Shown: positions 54,539 to 62,763, numbered from the stretch's first letter. The stretch is 64,000 bases of DNA from Nesterenkonia sp. E16_10 (GCF_017347085.1 NZ_JADPSA010000024.1:31240-95239); one strand, 5' to 3'. Program-made: numbers and translations. Notes: generated from the letters alone by a model not told the origin.

Positions 54539-54880
54539 ATGACTGAACCGCTCTCATCGCCCGACGCCGAACAGCCCCTCTCCCCCTCGGGCTGCACCAC
54601 CGGCACCCACCTGTGGATCACCGGAAGGGTCCAAGGCGTGTCCTATCGCGCGGCAGCGAAGTCCGAGGCCGATGACCTGGGTCTGATCGGCTGGGTCAGG
54701 AACACCGCCGAGGGGGCGGTGGAGCTGCTGGTCGGTGGCGACGGGCCGGCGGTGGACGCGCTGCTGCGCTGGGCCGGCAAGGGCCCCGAGTCGGCCGAGG
54801 TCGCGGAGGTCGAACAGCGCGAGGCCACCGAGGCGGACCTCGCTTCACTGCCCCAGGCCGGCTTCGAGATCCGCCGCTGA
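54539..54880 (+). CDS. Acylphosphatase
   Basis: 113 residues from ATG 54539 (an in-frame TTG 12 bases earlier is less likely). After a 25-residue extension the core reads WITGRVQGVSYRAAAKSEAD and LGLIGWVRNTAEGAVELLVG, containing the catalytic Arg of GRVQGVxxR and Asn of GWVRN. It hydrolyses acyl-phosphates such as carbamoyl- or acetyl-phosphate. Monocistronic. Confidence 0.93.
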   Translation: MTEPLSSPDAEQPLSPSGCTTGTHLWITGRVQGVSYRAAAKSEADDLGLIGWVRNTAEGAVELLVGGDGPAVDALLRWAGKGPESAEVAEVEQREATEADLASLPQAGFEIRR

Positions 54881-55132
54881 CCCTGCTCCTGCTCCCGCGG
54901 GGTCCGCAGCCCGGCGCCCCGTCCGGCCGTGGGCCGCAGCCGCGCGCCCGGTAGGTCTGCGCGCTGGTCGTCGCTGCAGTTGCGCGAGATCACTGTCCTG
55001 TTACGGTCGAAGGACAGCTTCTGGCACCTGCGAGCACATGACACGGGGACCATGTCGCGGAGTGCGAAGCGACCCGAGATCACCTGATACGAAACCAGAC
55101 ACAGATCTGATGCAGAACCAGAAAGGTCAAGA
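54881..55132. other. Intergenic region upstream of ectD
   Basis: 252 bases. It must carry the ectD promoter and a ribosome-binding site (GAAAGGTCAAG before the start). I see no clear -35/-10 pair or named operator. Confidence 0.3.
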
Positions 55133-56044
55133 ATGACGACGACGATGAATCACCCGGCGGCGATCGCCGACCGTTACCCCACCCGCACCGAGACCGAGAC
55201 GCAGGTCATCGCCCGAGAAGACCCGGTGGTGCAGGGATCGCCCCAGGACGGTCCGCTGGAGGCCGCCGAACTGGCCTCCTTCGAGGACAAGGGCTACCTG
55301 AGCATCGAGCAGCTCATCAGCGCCGAGGAGCTTGCGCTGTTCAAGCAGGAGCTCCGCCGGCTCGCTCAGGATCCTGCAGTGAAGCAGGACGAGCGCACCG
55401 TGGTGGAGGCGAAGTCCGACGAGGTCCGCTCGATCTTCGACATCCACCGCACCAACGAGATCTTCGCCAAGATCGCCAACGATCCCCGTGTGGTGAAGCG
55501 GGCCGAGCAGATCCTGGGCTCCGAGGTCTACATCCACCAGAGCCGGATCAACTACAAGCCCAGCTTCACCGGCAAGGACTTCACCTGGCACTCGGACTTC
55601 GAGACCTGGCACGCCGAGGACGGCATGCCCGCCCCACGAGCGGTCTCGGTCTCGATCTCACTCACGGACAACTACTCCTTCAACGGTCCGCTGATGATCA
55701 TGCCCGGCTCGCACCAGCACTTCATCAGCGCCGTGGGCGCCACCCCGGAGGACAACCACGAGAAGTCCCTGGTGATGCAGGGCGCCGGGGTCCCCGACGC
55801 CGATACCCTGACCGAGTTCGCGGATCGCTTCGGCATCGACGTGCTCGAAGGCCCCGCGGGCGGTGCCGTGATGTTCGACAGCAACTGCATGCACGCCTCC
55901 AACGGCAACGTCACGCCCTACTCCCGGTCCAATGTGTTCCTGGTGTACAACTCGGTGGAGAACCTGCCGACCGAGCCCTTCGCCGCGGCGAAGCCACGGC
56001 CCGCCCACCTGGGCAGCCGGGACTTCACCCCTGCGGGGAGCTGA
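55133..56044 (+). CDS. ectD: Ectoine hydroxylase
   Basis: 303 residues of the Fe(II)/2-oxoglutarate dioxygenase EctD family. FTWHSDFETWHAEDGMP holds the iron ligands HxD and the EctD signature, and the distal His is in SNCMHASNGN. GPLMIMPGSHQHFISAVGAT is also typical. It converts ectoine to 5-hydroxyectoine, an osmo- and thermoprotectant. ectABC are not adjacent, so either they are elsewhere or the cell hydroxylates imported ectoine. A strong hairpin follows the stop. Confidence 0.95.
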   Translation: MTTTMNHPAAIADRYPTRTETETQVIAREDPVVQGSPQDGPLEAAELASFEDKGYLSIEQLISAEELALFKQELRRLAQDPAVKQDERTVVEAKSDEVRSIFDIHRTNEIFAKIANDPRVVKRAEQILGSEVYIHQSRINYKPSFTGKDFTWHSDFETWHAEDGMPAPRAVSVSISLTDNYSFNGPLMIMPGSHQHFISAVGATPEDNHEKSLVMQGAGVPDADTLTEFADRFGIDVLEGPAGGAVMFDSNCMHASNGNVTPYSRSNVFLVYNSVENLPTEPFAAAKPRPAHLGSRDFTPAGS

Positions 56045-56063
56045 GCCAGTTCCATAGCTGAGC

Positions 56064-56095
56064 AGGCGGCCCTGGTCATCCGACCAGGGCCGCCT
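56064..56095 (+). terminator. Terminator after ectD
   Basis: Perfect 14-bp stem AGGCGGCCCTGGTC with GACCAGGGCCGCCT, loop ATCC, 20 bases after the stop, followed by CCTTGTC. Only weakly T-rich. Confidence 0.75.
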
Positions 56096-56100
56096 CCTTG

Positions 56101-56174
56101 TCTCGGGGCATGCATCTTCGTCTCCGGGCATGCATCTCCGGCTCCGGGCCTGTCTCACCGGCTCCGCCTGTCCG
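56101..56174. repeat. 20-bp tandem repeat, about 3.7 units
   Basis: Units start at 56101, 56121, 56141 and 56161 with exact 20-base period: TCTCGGGGCATGCATCTTCG, TCTCCGGGCATGCATCTCCG, then two more diverged units. It lies between the ectD terminator and the S9 peptidase stop. Confidence 0.85.
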
Positions 56175-56175
56175 C

Positions 56176-56198
56176 CCGGGCGGGCGGGCGGGCGGGCG
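56176..56198. repeat. GGGC tetranucleotide tract
   Basis: About five CGGG units in a row, directly after the 20-bp repeat. Confidence 0.8.
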
Positions 56199-56204
56199 CC
56201 GGAG

Positions 56205-58307
56205 TCAGTCGGCAGCCGGTGCAGTGAGCCCCAGTTCTTCCGGTGGCACCGCCGCCTCGCCGAGCAGGTGCTCGGCGAGGAAGCCGGAGACCACCTGGTA
56301 CCAGATCTTGGCGTGGGCGGGACTGAGCACCCAGTGGTTCTCGTCCGGGAAGTACAGGAACCGGTGCGCGCTCTGCCCGTCCTGATCAGCAGGCAGCCCG
56401 GACTTCGCGAGCAGCTCGTACCAGAGCCGCAGGCCCTCCCCGATCGGCACCCGGTAGTCCTTGTCGCCGTGGATCACCAGCATCGGGGTCACGATCTTCT
56501 CCACATGCAGGTGCGGCGAGTGCTCGGCGGCCATCCGCTCGTCGAGCTCGTTGCGCCAGTAGGAGGCCATGTCCGTGGTCGGTCCGAACTGGTCCAACGC
56601 CCACAGCGAGGCGTGGGTGACGATGGCGGAGAACCGGTCGGTCTGCCCGGCGATCCAGTTGGCCATATAGCCGCCGAAGGAGCCGCCCATCGCCGCGGTG
56701 CGCGTGGGGTCGATGTCCTCGCGCGCCTCGGTGACATCGGTGATCGCCATCAGATCGGTGAACGGGTGGCCGCCCCAGGAGTTCCAGCCGCGCTGGACGA
56801 ACTCCTGTCCGTACCCGGTGGAGAGCGCCGGGTCCGGAAGCAGCACCGCGTAGCCCTGCTCCACCATCAGCCAGGGGTTCCAGCGCCAGGTCCAGGCGTT
56901 CCAGGAATTCAGCGGTCCGCCGTGGATCCAGAGCAGCAGCGGCGCCGGCTGCGTGGAGGAGGCCTGCTCGGGAAGTGCGAGCCAGGCGCGCACCGGTGCG
57001 CCGTCGGTCCCGGCTGCGGTGACCTCGGTCAGGCGGCCCGGGAGCTCCGGGCGCTGATGCGGGTTCTGCAGTCGCGTGGCCTCACCGGTGGCGAGATCGA
57101 TCGAGACCACCTCTTCGGGGAAGGCGTAGCTCGAGCGCACCCCGTAGGCGGTGTGACCCTTGGGGTGCACGACGACGGCGGAGTAGGTCGCGTCCTCGGT
57201 GGTCACCTGGTGCACCGCGCCGGAAGCGGCATCCACCCGGAACACCGGGCCGCGACCGCCCTGATCGGCCAGCGCGAGCATAGCAGAGCCGTCCGGCAGC
57301 CAGGCCGCGGGGCTGAGCCACAGGTCTGCAGCCTCGGCGAGCCGGGTCAGCTCCCCGGTGTCCAGATCCAGCAGGTGCAGCTGCGGCTGCGGGGCCCGCT
57401 CCGGGGTCGGCTGGGCCGAGCGCAGAACAGCGGCGGTCCGACCATCCGGGCTGATCACTCCGGCGCTGAACGTGTAGCCGGGCTCATCGGCAATGATGCG
57501 ACGTTCACCGGTGGCGATGTCCACCACGGCCAGGGCGTTGCGCTGACCTGCCCGGGGTTCCGGCACGATGACGCTGATCAGTGCGAGACCGCCCTCCGGG
57601 CTGAGCTGAACCTCGCCGCCGAAGCGTGCGCCGAGACCCTCGGTGAGGTGGCGCAGGCTCGCCTGCTCGGAATCCTGGGACGCCGGCGCGGCGGCGTCGT
57701 CGGGCTCGGTGTTCTCCGGCGCGGACTCCAGCGCGAACAGGCTCGGGCGGGCCGGTCCGAGGTCATGGTCCCAGAACCGGACCGGGTAGCCGGTGTGCAG
57801 GATCGCCTTGACCGAGGCGTCCTCGCGCCGGGTGTGCAGCTGCTCCTGGTCCTGCTCGCTGCGCGCTCCCGGCAGCAGCGGTGCGGTCAGCAGAATGGTG
57901 GATCCCCGCTGGGCGCAGTGCGGCTGGCTCACTCCGCCAGCCCTGCGGCTGACCAGCATCGATTCACCCCCGGCGGCCGGGAGCTTGTAGAGCGCGGAGC
58001 CCTTCTCCTCGGGCTTCTCCCCCGGGCGGGCCGAGGTGAAGTAGAGGTCACCCTCGGCGGAGAAGACCGGAGCCGCCTCGCCCTTGGCGCTGCGGGTAAG
58101 CCGCCGCGCGGCGCGGCTGCCCTGCGGGTCGATCTCCCACAGCGCTCCGGTGTAGCCGTCTCCTGCGGTGTTGACGGTGGAGACCGTGGTGACCAGCCGC
58201 GAGCCGTCGGGGCTCAGCGTGAGGCCGCTGAGCCGAGAGTGGCTGACGTAGTGGTCCAGGTCGGCGAAGATGCTCGGGCCGGGCTGTGTCGGTGTGCTGT
58301 TCGTCAT
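56205..58307 (-). CDS. S9-family serine peptidase (acylaminoacyl/oligopeptidase type)
   Basis: 700 residues. The N-terminal two thirds is a beta-propeller, and the C-terminal third an alpha/beta hydrolase: LLLWIHGGPLNSWNAWTWRW, then GGSFGGYMANW with Ser543, HGDKDYRVP with Asp617, and DENHW with His658 as triad. No signal peptide, so cytoplasmic processing of short peptides is likely. It may use peptides imported by the two ABC systems in the window. It converges on ectD. Confidence 0.93.
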   Translation of the reverse strand: MTNSTPTQPGPSIFADLDHYVSHSRLSGLTLSPDGSRLVTTVSTVNTAGDGYTGALWEIDPQGSRAARRLTRSAKGEAAPVFSAEGDLYFTSARPGEKPEEKGSALYKLPAAGGESMLVSRRAGGVSQPHCAQRGSTILLTAPLLPGARSEQDQEQLHTRREDASVKAILHTGYPVRFWDHDLGPARPSLFALESAPENTEPDDAAAPASQDSEQASLRHLTEGLGARFGGEVQLSPEGGLALISVIVPEPRAGQRNALAVVDIATGERRIIADEPGYTFSAGVISPDGRTAAVLRSAQPTPERAPQPQLHLLDLDTGELTRLAEAADLWLSPAAWLPDGSAMLALADQGGRGPVFRVDAASGAVHQVTTEDATYSAVVVHPKGHTAYGVRSSYAFPEEVVSIDLATGEATRLQNPHQRPELPGRLTEVTAAGTDGAPVRAWLALPEQASSTQPAPLLLWIHGGPLNSWNAWTWRWNPWLMVEQGYAVLLPDPALSTGYGQEFVQRGWNSWGGHPFTDLMAITDVTEAREDIDPTRTAAMGGSFGGYMANWIAGQTDRFSAIVTHASLWALDQFGPTTDMASYWRNELDERMAAEHSPHLHVEKIVTPMLVIHGDKDYRVPIGEGLRLWYELLAKSGLPADQDGQSAHRFLYFPDENHWVLSPAHAKIWYQVVSGFLAEHLLGEAAVPPEELGLTAPAAD

Positions 58308-58387
58308 GATGCTGTTCTACCAGCGCGGAGCAGCATCTGGTTGCAAGATGCAACTACCGGCGTGGTGGGCCGGGATACCCTGGTGCC

Positions 58388-59080
58388 GTGCCTTCTGACC
58401 AGAATCCTGCGCCGACCGCTTCGCTGACCTCTTCACCGACCCATCGCCCGGCCCCCGCGCGAGCGACCGCAGTCGAGACCGGACCTGCGGTCGGTCCCGA
58501 TGGGCTGGCCCGCACGCCCTGGGCGCTGGGCAGCGAGATGATGCTGCGCTATTACGACACCGAATGGGGCATGCCGATCCGCGATGAACCGGGCCTGTTC
58601 GAACGCCTGAGCCTGGAGGGCTTCCAGTCGGGTCTCTCCTGGTCCACGATCCTGGCCAAGCGGGAGAACTTCCGCGCCGCCTTCGCGGGATTCGATCCCG
58701 AGGCCGTCGCGGAGTTCACCGAGGCGGACGTGCTGCGGCTGCTCCAGGACGCCGGGATCATTCGACATCGTGGGAAGATCACCGCGACCATCGGCAATGC
58801 CCGCGCCACCCTGGCGCTGCGGGAACACGGCGGCCTGTCCGCGCTGATCTGGTCCTTCAAGCCGGAGCAGACTCCGGTGCCGGAGACCATGGAGCAGGTG
58901 CCCACGCGATCCGCGGAGTCCGAGGCTCTGGCGAAGCGACTGAAGGCCGAGGGGTTCCGATTCGTCGGTCCCACCACGGCCTTCGCGCTGATGGAGGCCA
59001 TCGGGATGGTCGACACCCACCTTGCAGGCTCGCACCGCCGCGGGGCTTCGCGGGTGCAGTTCACCAACCAGCCCGGCTGA
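58388..59080 (+). CDS. DNA-3-methyladenine glycosylase I-like protein without the zinc snap
   Basis: 230 residues from GTG 58388. About 35 disordered residues precede LARTPWALGSEMMLRYYDTE. The Tag core follows: LFERLSLEGFQSGLSWSTIL with catalytic Glu77, IIRHRGKITATIGNARA, and FRFVGPTTAFALMEAIGMVD. Canonical Tag binds zinc through two Cys and two His; here the first Cys is Thr43, the first His Tyr56 and the last Cys is Ser. It probably removes 3-methyladenine, or a related base, without the zinc snap. Confidence 0.85.
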   Translation: MPSDQNPAPTASLTSSPTHRPAPARATAVETGPAVGPDGLARTPWALGSEMMLRYYDTEWGMPIRDEPGLFERLSLEGFQSGLSWSTILAKRENFRAAFAGFDPEAVAEFTEADVLRLLQDAGIIRHRGKITATIGNARATLALREHGGLSALIWSFKPEQTPVPETMEQVPTRSAESEALAKRLKAEGFRFVGPTTAFALMEAIGMVDTHLAGSHRRGASRVQFTNQPG

Positions 59081-59115
59081 ACCTCAGGGCGTTTGAAGCT
59101 CAGCGCCGCTGAAGC

Positions 59116-59421
59116 TCAGTGCGGGCGTTGCAGCTCGATCACGCGGTCCATGTCATCGTCCGGGGCGAGCCGGTTCCGGTCCACCTGCCCGCACCGGGTG
59201 CAGCGGTGCAGCAGCAGGAAGCCCTTCTTGCCGGTGTGGTCCACGCCCACCGGCTCCATCGCGGCCCCACAGTTCGCGGCGCGGTCCCCCGGAGCGATGT
59301 CCACATGCCGGGAGTACAGGCAGCGGGGGCAGTGATTGCGATAGCTGCCACCGAGCTGTCTGGGAATCGGCTCCCCGCAGTGGATGCAGTCGAAGCCGGT
59401 GTTCTCGGCCTCCCGGCTCAT
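59116..59421 (-). CDS. RNHCP-domain zinc-ribbon protein
   Basis: 101 residues from ATG 59421. The pattern is FDCIHCGEPI, SYRNHCPRCLYSRHVD, GDRAANCG, and RCTRCGQVDRNRL: three CxxC pairs and the RNHCP motif that names the family. Function unknown, possibly RNA binding. Its start overlaps the stop of the upstream SpoU-type methyltransferase gene as ATGA, which suggests a shared role in RNA metabolism. Confidence 0.88.
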   Translation of the reverse strand: MSREAENTGFDCIHCGEPIPRQLGGSYRNHCPRCLYSRHVDIAPGDRAANCGAAMEPVGVDHTGKKGFLLLHRCTRCGQVDRNRLAPDDDMDRVIELQRPH

Positions 59422-60392
59422 GCCGTGGGTGCGCTCTCTCCGGCCTCGGACGCTGGCGCCTCGGCGGAGAGCGCGTGCTGAGCCATCGCGGTGGAGTACA
59501 TGCACACCGTGGCCGCGGTGGCCACGTTCAGGGACTCGGCGGCCCCGAAGAGCGGGATCGCCACGCGCTGATCGGCGAGTTCACGCTCGGCGTGGGTCAG
59601 TCCGTGGGCCTCGTGACCGAGCAGCCACAGCGTGGGGGCCGCAGGGGTCGCGAGCTCGGCGAGCTGGACCTCACCCCGGCCGTCGGCGGCGAGCACCTGG
59701 AAGCCCTTGGCGCGAGCCGCCTCGGTCAGCTCCGCGGCGTCGATGCCGGTGAAGATCGGCACGTGGAAGTGTGATCCCGCCGCCGAACGCACGACCTTGG
59801 GGCTCCAGGGATCAACGGTCCCTGCAGAGAGCACCACGGCGCCGGCCCCGGCCGCATCCGCGGTGCGGATGATCGTGCCGGCATTGCCCGGGTCCTGCAG
59901 GCGCAGCATCGCAGCGACCTGCCCGGTGCCCTGGGCGACCTTCTCGAGCTGGGCGTCCAGCGCTTCACGTGCCGTGCTCACCGAGGGGATGCGGCAGACG
60001 GCGAGCATGCCCTGGGAGGTCTCGGCGTCGCCCATGGCGCGCAGCGCCTCGGGGGTGGCCTCGCGCAGGAACGGCCGGGCGTTCGAAGGCAGCTGGGTCT
60101 CCGGGTTGAACAGCACCCCGCGCATCCGGTCCAGCAGCGCGAGCACATCGGGGTGCCGCTCCAGTGCGGCGGGATCAAAGAAGAGCGCGTCCAGCTCGGG
60201 GAAGGGCTGCGGGCCCAGCTCCTGCTCCCACTGGCGCAGCCAGATCGTGAGTGCTTCGCGGACCGGCTGAGGCCCCTCCGCCAGGAAGAGTCCCTGCTTC
60301 TGCCGCGCGGAGCGCCCGGCCAGAGCCGCCACGCGACGGACGCGGTCAGACTTCGGGTTGTCGACGAGCTCGGGGTCGATGTGCTGGGACAT
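59418..60392 (-). CDS. SpoU/TrmH-family RNA 2'-O-methyltransferase
   Basis: 324 residues from ATG 60392 (AGGAG upstream); the frame is open further back. An N-terminal substrate-binding domain is followed by the SPOUT knot: LRLQDPGNAGTIIRTADAAG (motif 1), LWLLGHEAHGLTHAERE (motif 2) and VAIPLFGAAESLNVATAATV (motif 3). It methylates a ribose in rRNA or tRNA. It lies downstream of rplT after a hairpin and is coupled to the RNHCP gene. Confidence 0.92.
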   Translation of the reverse strand: MSQHIDPELVDNPKSDRVRRVAALAGRSARQKQGLFLAEGPQPVREALTIWLRQWEQELGPQPFPELDALFFDPAALERHPDVLALLDRMRGVLFNPETQLPSNARPFLREATPEALRAMGDAETSQGMLAVCRIPSVSTAREALDAQLEKVAQGTGQVAAMLRLQDPGNAGTIIRTADAAGAGAVVLSAGTVDPWSPKVVRSAAGSHFHVPIFTGIDAAELTEAARAKGFQVLAADGRGEVQLAELATPAAPTLWLLGHEAHGLTHAERELADQRVAIPLFGAAESLNVATAATVCMYSTAMAQHALSAEAPASEAGESAPTA

Positions 60393-60479
60393 GATTCTCT
60401 CTTCTCCTGCTTCGGGGCTGCTCATGTTTCTACGGGTGCTGCCAAGCGGCGCGCTGTCGCGAGCGGCCGCGCACATGCA

Positions 60480-60514
60480 GAAGGCGCCGCCCCCGATGAG
60501 GAGACGGCGCCTTC
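60480..60514 (-). terminator. Hairpin after rplT
   Basis: 10-bp perfect stem GAAGGCGCCG with CGGCGCCTTC, 15-base loop, between the rplT stop and the methyltransferase start. No clear T-run. Confidence 0.55.
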
Positions 60515-60530
60515 AGCCACGCGGATCGAG

Positions 60531-60911
60531 TCAGACTCGAGCGGCGTTGACGTCCTGCGGGAGCGCCTTGCGGGCGGTCTCGACCAGAACGCCGAATGAG
60601 TTGGCGTCGTAGACGGCCAGCTCAGCCAGCATGCGGCGATCAACCTCGACTCCAGCGGCCTTCAGGCCCTGGATGAAGCGGTTGTAGGTCATGCCGTGCG
60701 AGCGGGCGGCAGCGTTGATGCGCTGGATCCACAGGCGGCGGAAGTCACCCTTGCGCTTCTTGCGGTGCTGGTAGTTATAGACGTACGAGTGCAGCAGCTG
60801 CTCTTTCGCCTTGCGGTAAAGGCGTGAGCGCTGACCGCGGTAGCCGGAGGCCCTGTCTAGGACCTTGCGGCGCTTCTTATGACCATTGACGGCCCTCTTC
60901 ACACGTGCCAC
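60531..60911 (-). CDS. rplT: 50S ribosomal protein L20
   Basis: 126 residues. [40 protein letters not shown] and [19 protein letters not shown] are the L20 hallmarks. It binds 23S rRNA early in assembly and in many bacteria represses its own operon. It follows rpmI in the usual infC-rpmI-rplT order. Confidence 0.98.
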   Translation of the reverse strand: MARVKRAVNGHKKRRKVLDRASGYRGQRSRLYRKAKEQLLHSYVYNYQHRKKRKGDFRRLWIQRINAAARSHGMTYNRFIQGLKAAGVEVDRRMLAELAVYDANSFGVLVETARKALPQDVNAARV

Positions 60912-60960
60912 GTGATATCTCCTTGAGTCTTAAAGTCTTCGGTGATGAATGTGCTGAGGC

Positions 60961-61155
60961 TCAGATGCCCAGCATCCGCTTGATGCGCTTCTCGTCGGCC
61001 TTGGTGACCAGGTGGTCTCCGGCCAGGCGGCGCTTCAGGCGTGAAGACTTGTGCTCCAGGTAGTGGCGACGGTTGGCCTGCTGGCGCTTGAGCTTGCCGG
61101 AACCGGTCAGCTTGAAGCGCTTCTTGGCCCCGCTATGGGTCTTCATCTTCGGCAT
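60961..61155 (-). CDS. rpmI: 50S ribosomal protein L35
   Basis: 64 residues, [20 protein letters not shown] at the N-terminus. ATG at 61155 is preceded by AAGGAG; the open frame upstream is not coding. Middle gene of infC-rpmI-rplT. Confidence 0.97.
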   Translation of the reverse strand: MPKMKTHSGAKKRFKLTGSGKLKRQQANRRHYLEHKSSRLKRRLAGDHLVTKADEKRIKRMLGI

Positions 61156-61320
61156 GGTGCCGTTCTCCTTATGTCGTTCGGACCTGCAGCGCCTGTGCTC
61201 TCCCACCGTGAGCCGAGGCTCATCAGCTGGTGCGGCGGCGCAGAGGTGGGTCGGCCAGCGTGGCCGGCGCTGCTTGCGCAGCACGACGGATCCACGCCTC
61301 GGACCCCTTTTTGGGTGGTG

Positions 61321-61346
61321 GTGACCGCCCCCTGTGGGGCCGTCAC
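61321..61346 (-). promoter_or_regulatory. Hairpin in the infC-rpmI intergenic region
   Basis: Arms GTGACCGCCCC and GGGGCCGTCAC pair over 11 bases with one mismatch, loop CTGT. In the 257-base gap between infC and rpmI it may be an attenuator or part of an L20-type autoregulatory leader. Confidence 0.45.
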
Positions 61347-61412
61347 GCAGACCAGCGCACCAGTCTACGTCATGAGAATGGTGCGCGGGTTCACCGTGAG
61401 GAGAGAAGGCCT

Positions 61413-62123
61413 CTAGAGGTTCTTCAACTCATCCGGCAGATAATCGGCCATGGAGTTCGAGAGCGGCGTCGCGTCCTTCTTCTCCGTAGGCAGCCGCTCG
61501 GCGTTCTTCCGCGAGCGGCGCTCGTTCTTGACCTTGGGCGCCTCGGCCTCGGCATCAGCCTCGACGGGATCCTCTTTCTTGGCCTGGTTCTTCGCCATCG
61601 CCTTGGCCTCGGCCTTGGTCTTGAGCGGACCGACGACCATCACCATATGGCGACCGTCCTGGCGCGGGGAGGACTCCACGGCGCCGAGATCAGCGACGTC
61701 CTGCGAGAAGCGCTGCAGGAGCCGCACGCCCATCTCCGGACGCTGCTGCTCGCGACCGCGGAACTGGATCATGGCCTTGACCTTGTCACCGGCATCCAGG
61801 AAGCGGCGAGCGTGACCGACCTTGGTGTTGTAGTCGTGGTCATCGATCTTCAGCCGGAAGCGGACCTCCTTGAGCACCGTGGTGCTCTGGTTCTTCCGCG
61901 ACTCACGGGCCTTGACCGCAGCCTCATACTTGTACTTGCCGAAATCCATCAGCTTGCAGACGGGAGGCTTGGCCTGGGGCGCAACCTCTACCAGATCCAG
62001 ATCCGACTCAGTGGCAAGACGAAGGGCGTCTTCAATGCGTACGACACCCACCTGCTCCCCCTGGGGGCCGACAAGACGGACTTCTGGTACGCGGATGCGT
62101 TCGTTGATGCGTGGTTCGCTGAT
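61413..62123 (-). CDS. infC: Translation initiation factor IF-3 (apparent ATC start)
   Basis: 236 residues if translation starts at ATC 62123-62121. The reading [20 protein letters not shown] then gives a full IF3 N-terminus, and AGGAG lies eight bases upstream. The first standard start codon in frame is GTG at 62051, which would delete 24 conserved residues, and no ATG/GTG/TTG lies further up. [20 protein letters not shown] and [15 protein letters not shown] are typical IF3. A Glu/Lys/Ala-rich tail of about 50 residues is also common in actinobacteria. IF3 controls start-codon fidelity and infC genes with AUU-type starts autoregulate. Confidence 0.95.
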   Translation of the reverse strand: MSEPRINERIRVPEVRLVGPQGEQVGVVRIEDALRLATESDLDLVEVAPQAKPPVCKLMDFGKYKYEAAVKARESRKNQSTTVLKEVRFRLKIDDHDYNTKVGHARRFLDAGDKVKAMIQFRGREQQRPEMGVRLLQRFSQDVADLGAVESSPRQDGRHMVMVVGPLKTKAEAKAMAKNQAKKEDPVEADAEAEAPKVKNERRSRKNAERLPTEKKDATPLSNSMADYLPDELKNL

Positions 62124-62131
62124 CTGTCTAG

Positions 62132-62136
62132 CTCCT
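62132..62136 (-). promoter_or_regulatory. Ribosome-binding site supporting the ATC start of infC
   Basis: AGGAG on the minus strand eight bases before ATC. It has no other in-frame start at proper spacing. Confidence 0.75.
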
Positions 62137-62259
62137 GTTGTGAGGAATTCGGTGAATGGGGAGACATCGGCTGGAGCGCTTCGTTGAGCTCAACTGGGCG
62201 CATTTCGCGGTGTTGAGCGCGTTTAGCGCGGCCGATGAGACTGTGACAAGCTTACCAGC

Positions 62260-62640
62260 ATGCAGAGTGAGCAGAACAACCACGCCGGAGAATCCGATCT
62301 CGCCCAGGCGGTCAACCAGCGGTCCCGCGACATCTCCGAGGTGCCCGCGGTGGAGCTGATCAACACCGTCGCCGTGCACCTGATGAGTGCCGCCGCGGTC
62401 AAGACCGGCCTCGCCGACGACCCCAAGGCCGAGGAGCTCAAGGACCTCGATGAGGCCCGCAAGCTGATCACCGCACTCGCCGGCCTGATCACCGCCGCCG
62501 CTCCCGAGGTCGGTTCCACCCACGCCGCGCCGCTGCGTGACGGACTGCGCTCGCTCCAGCTCGCCTTCCGCGAAGAGTCCAGCGTCCCGGATGCGCCCGG
62601 CAAGGGCCCCGGCGAGAAGTGGACCGGACCGGTCAACTGA
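62260..62640 (+). CDS. DUF1844-domain protein
   Basis: 126 residues. VPAVELINTVAVHLMSAAAV, LDEARKLITALAGLITAAAP and HAAPLRDGLRSLQLAFREES are the DUF1844 core, and the C-terminus PDAPGKGPGEKWTGPV is strongly conserved in actinobacteria. Function unknown. It is divergent from infC across 136 bases, a conserved neighbourhood that hints at a link to translation. Confidence 0.92.
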   Translation: MQSEQNNHAGESDLAQAVNQRSRDISEVPAVELINTVAVHLMSAAAVKTGLADDPKAEELKDLDEARKLITALAGLITAAAPEVGSTHAAPLRDGLRSLQLAFREESSVPDAPGKGPGEKWTGPVN

Positions 62641-62668
62641 GCCTCCCTCATGAGGCGCTGAGGTCTTC

Positions 62669-62729
62669 ATGAGAATCAGATGAGACCAGGATGAGAGAAC
62701 TCGGAAGAGACTCTCATGCTGGTCTCATC
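62669..62729. promoter_or_regulatory. 11-bp-spaced direct and inverted repeat array
   Basis: ATGAGA occurs at 62669, 62680 and 62691, exactly 11 bases apart. Its complement TCTCAT follows at 62712 and 62723, again 11 apart. The two sets form a 19-bp inverted repeat (62679-62697 with 62711-62729, one mismatch) around a 13-base loop. It sits 35 bases before a glycosyltransferase start. The spacing suits a two-component response regulator; a terminator for the DUF1844 gene is the alternative. Confidence 0.6.
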
Positions 62730-62763
62730 GCTGCTTCACCTGCGGTGACCAGAGTGGTCTTCC

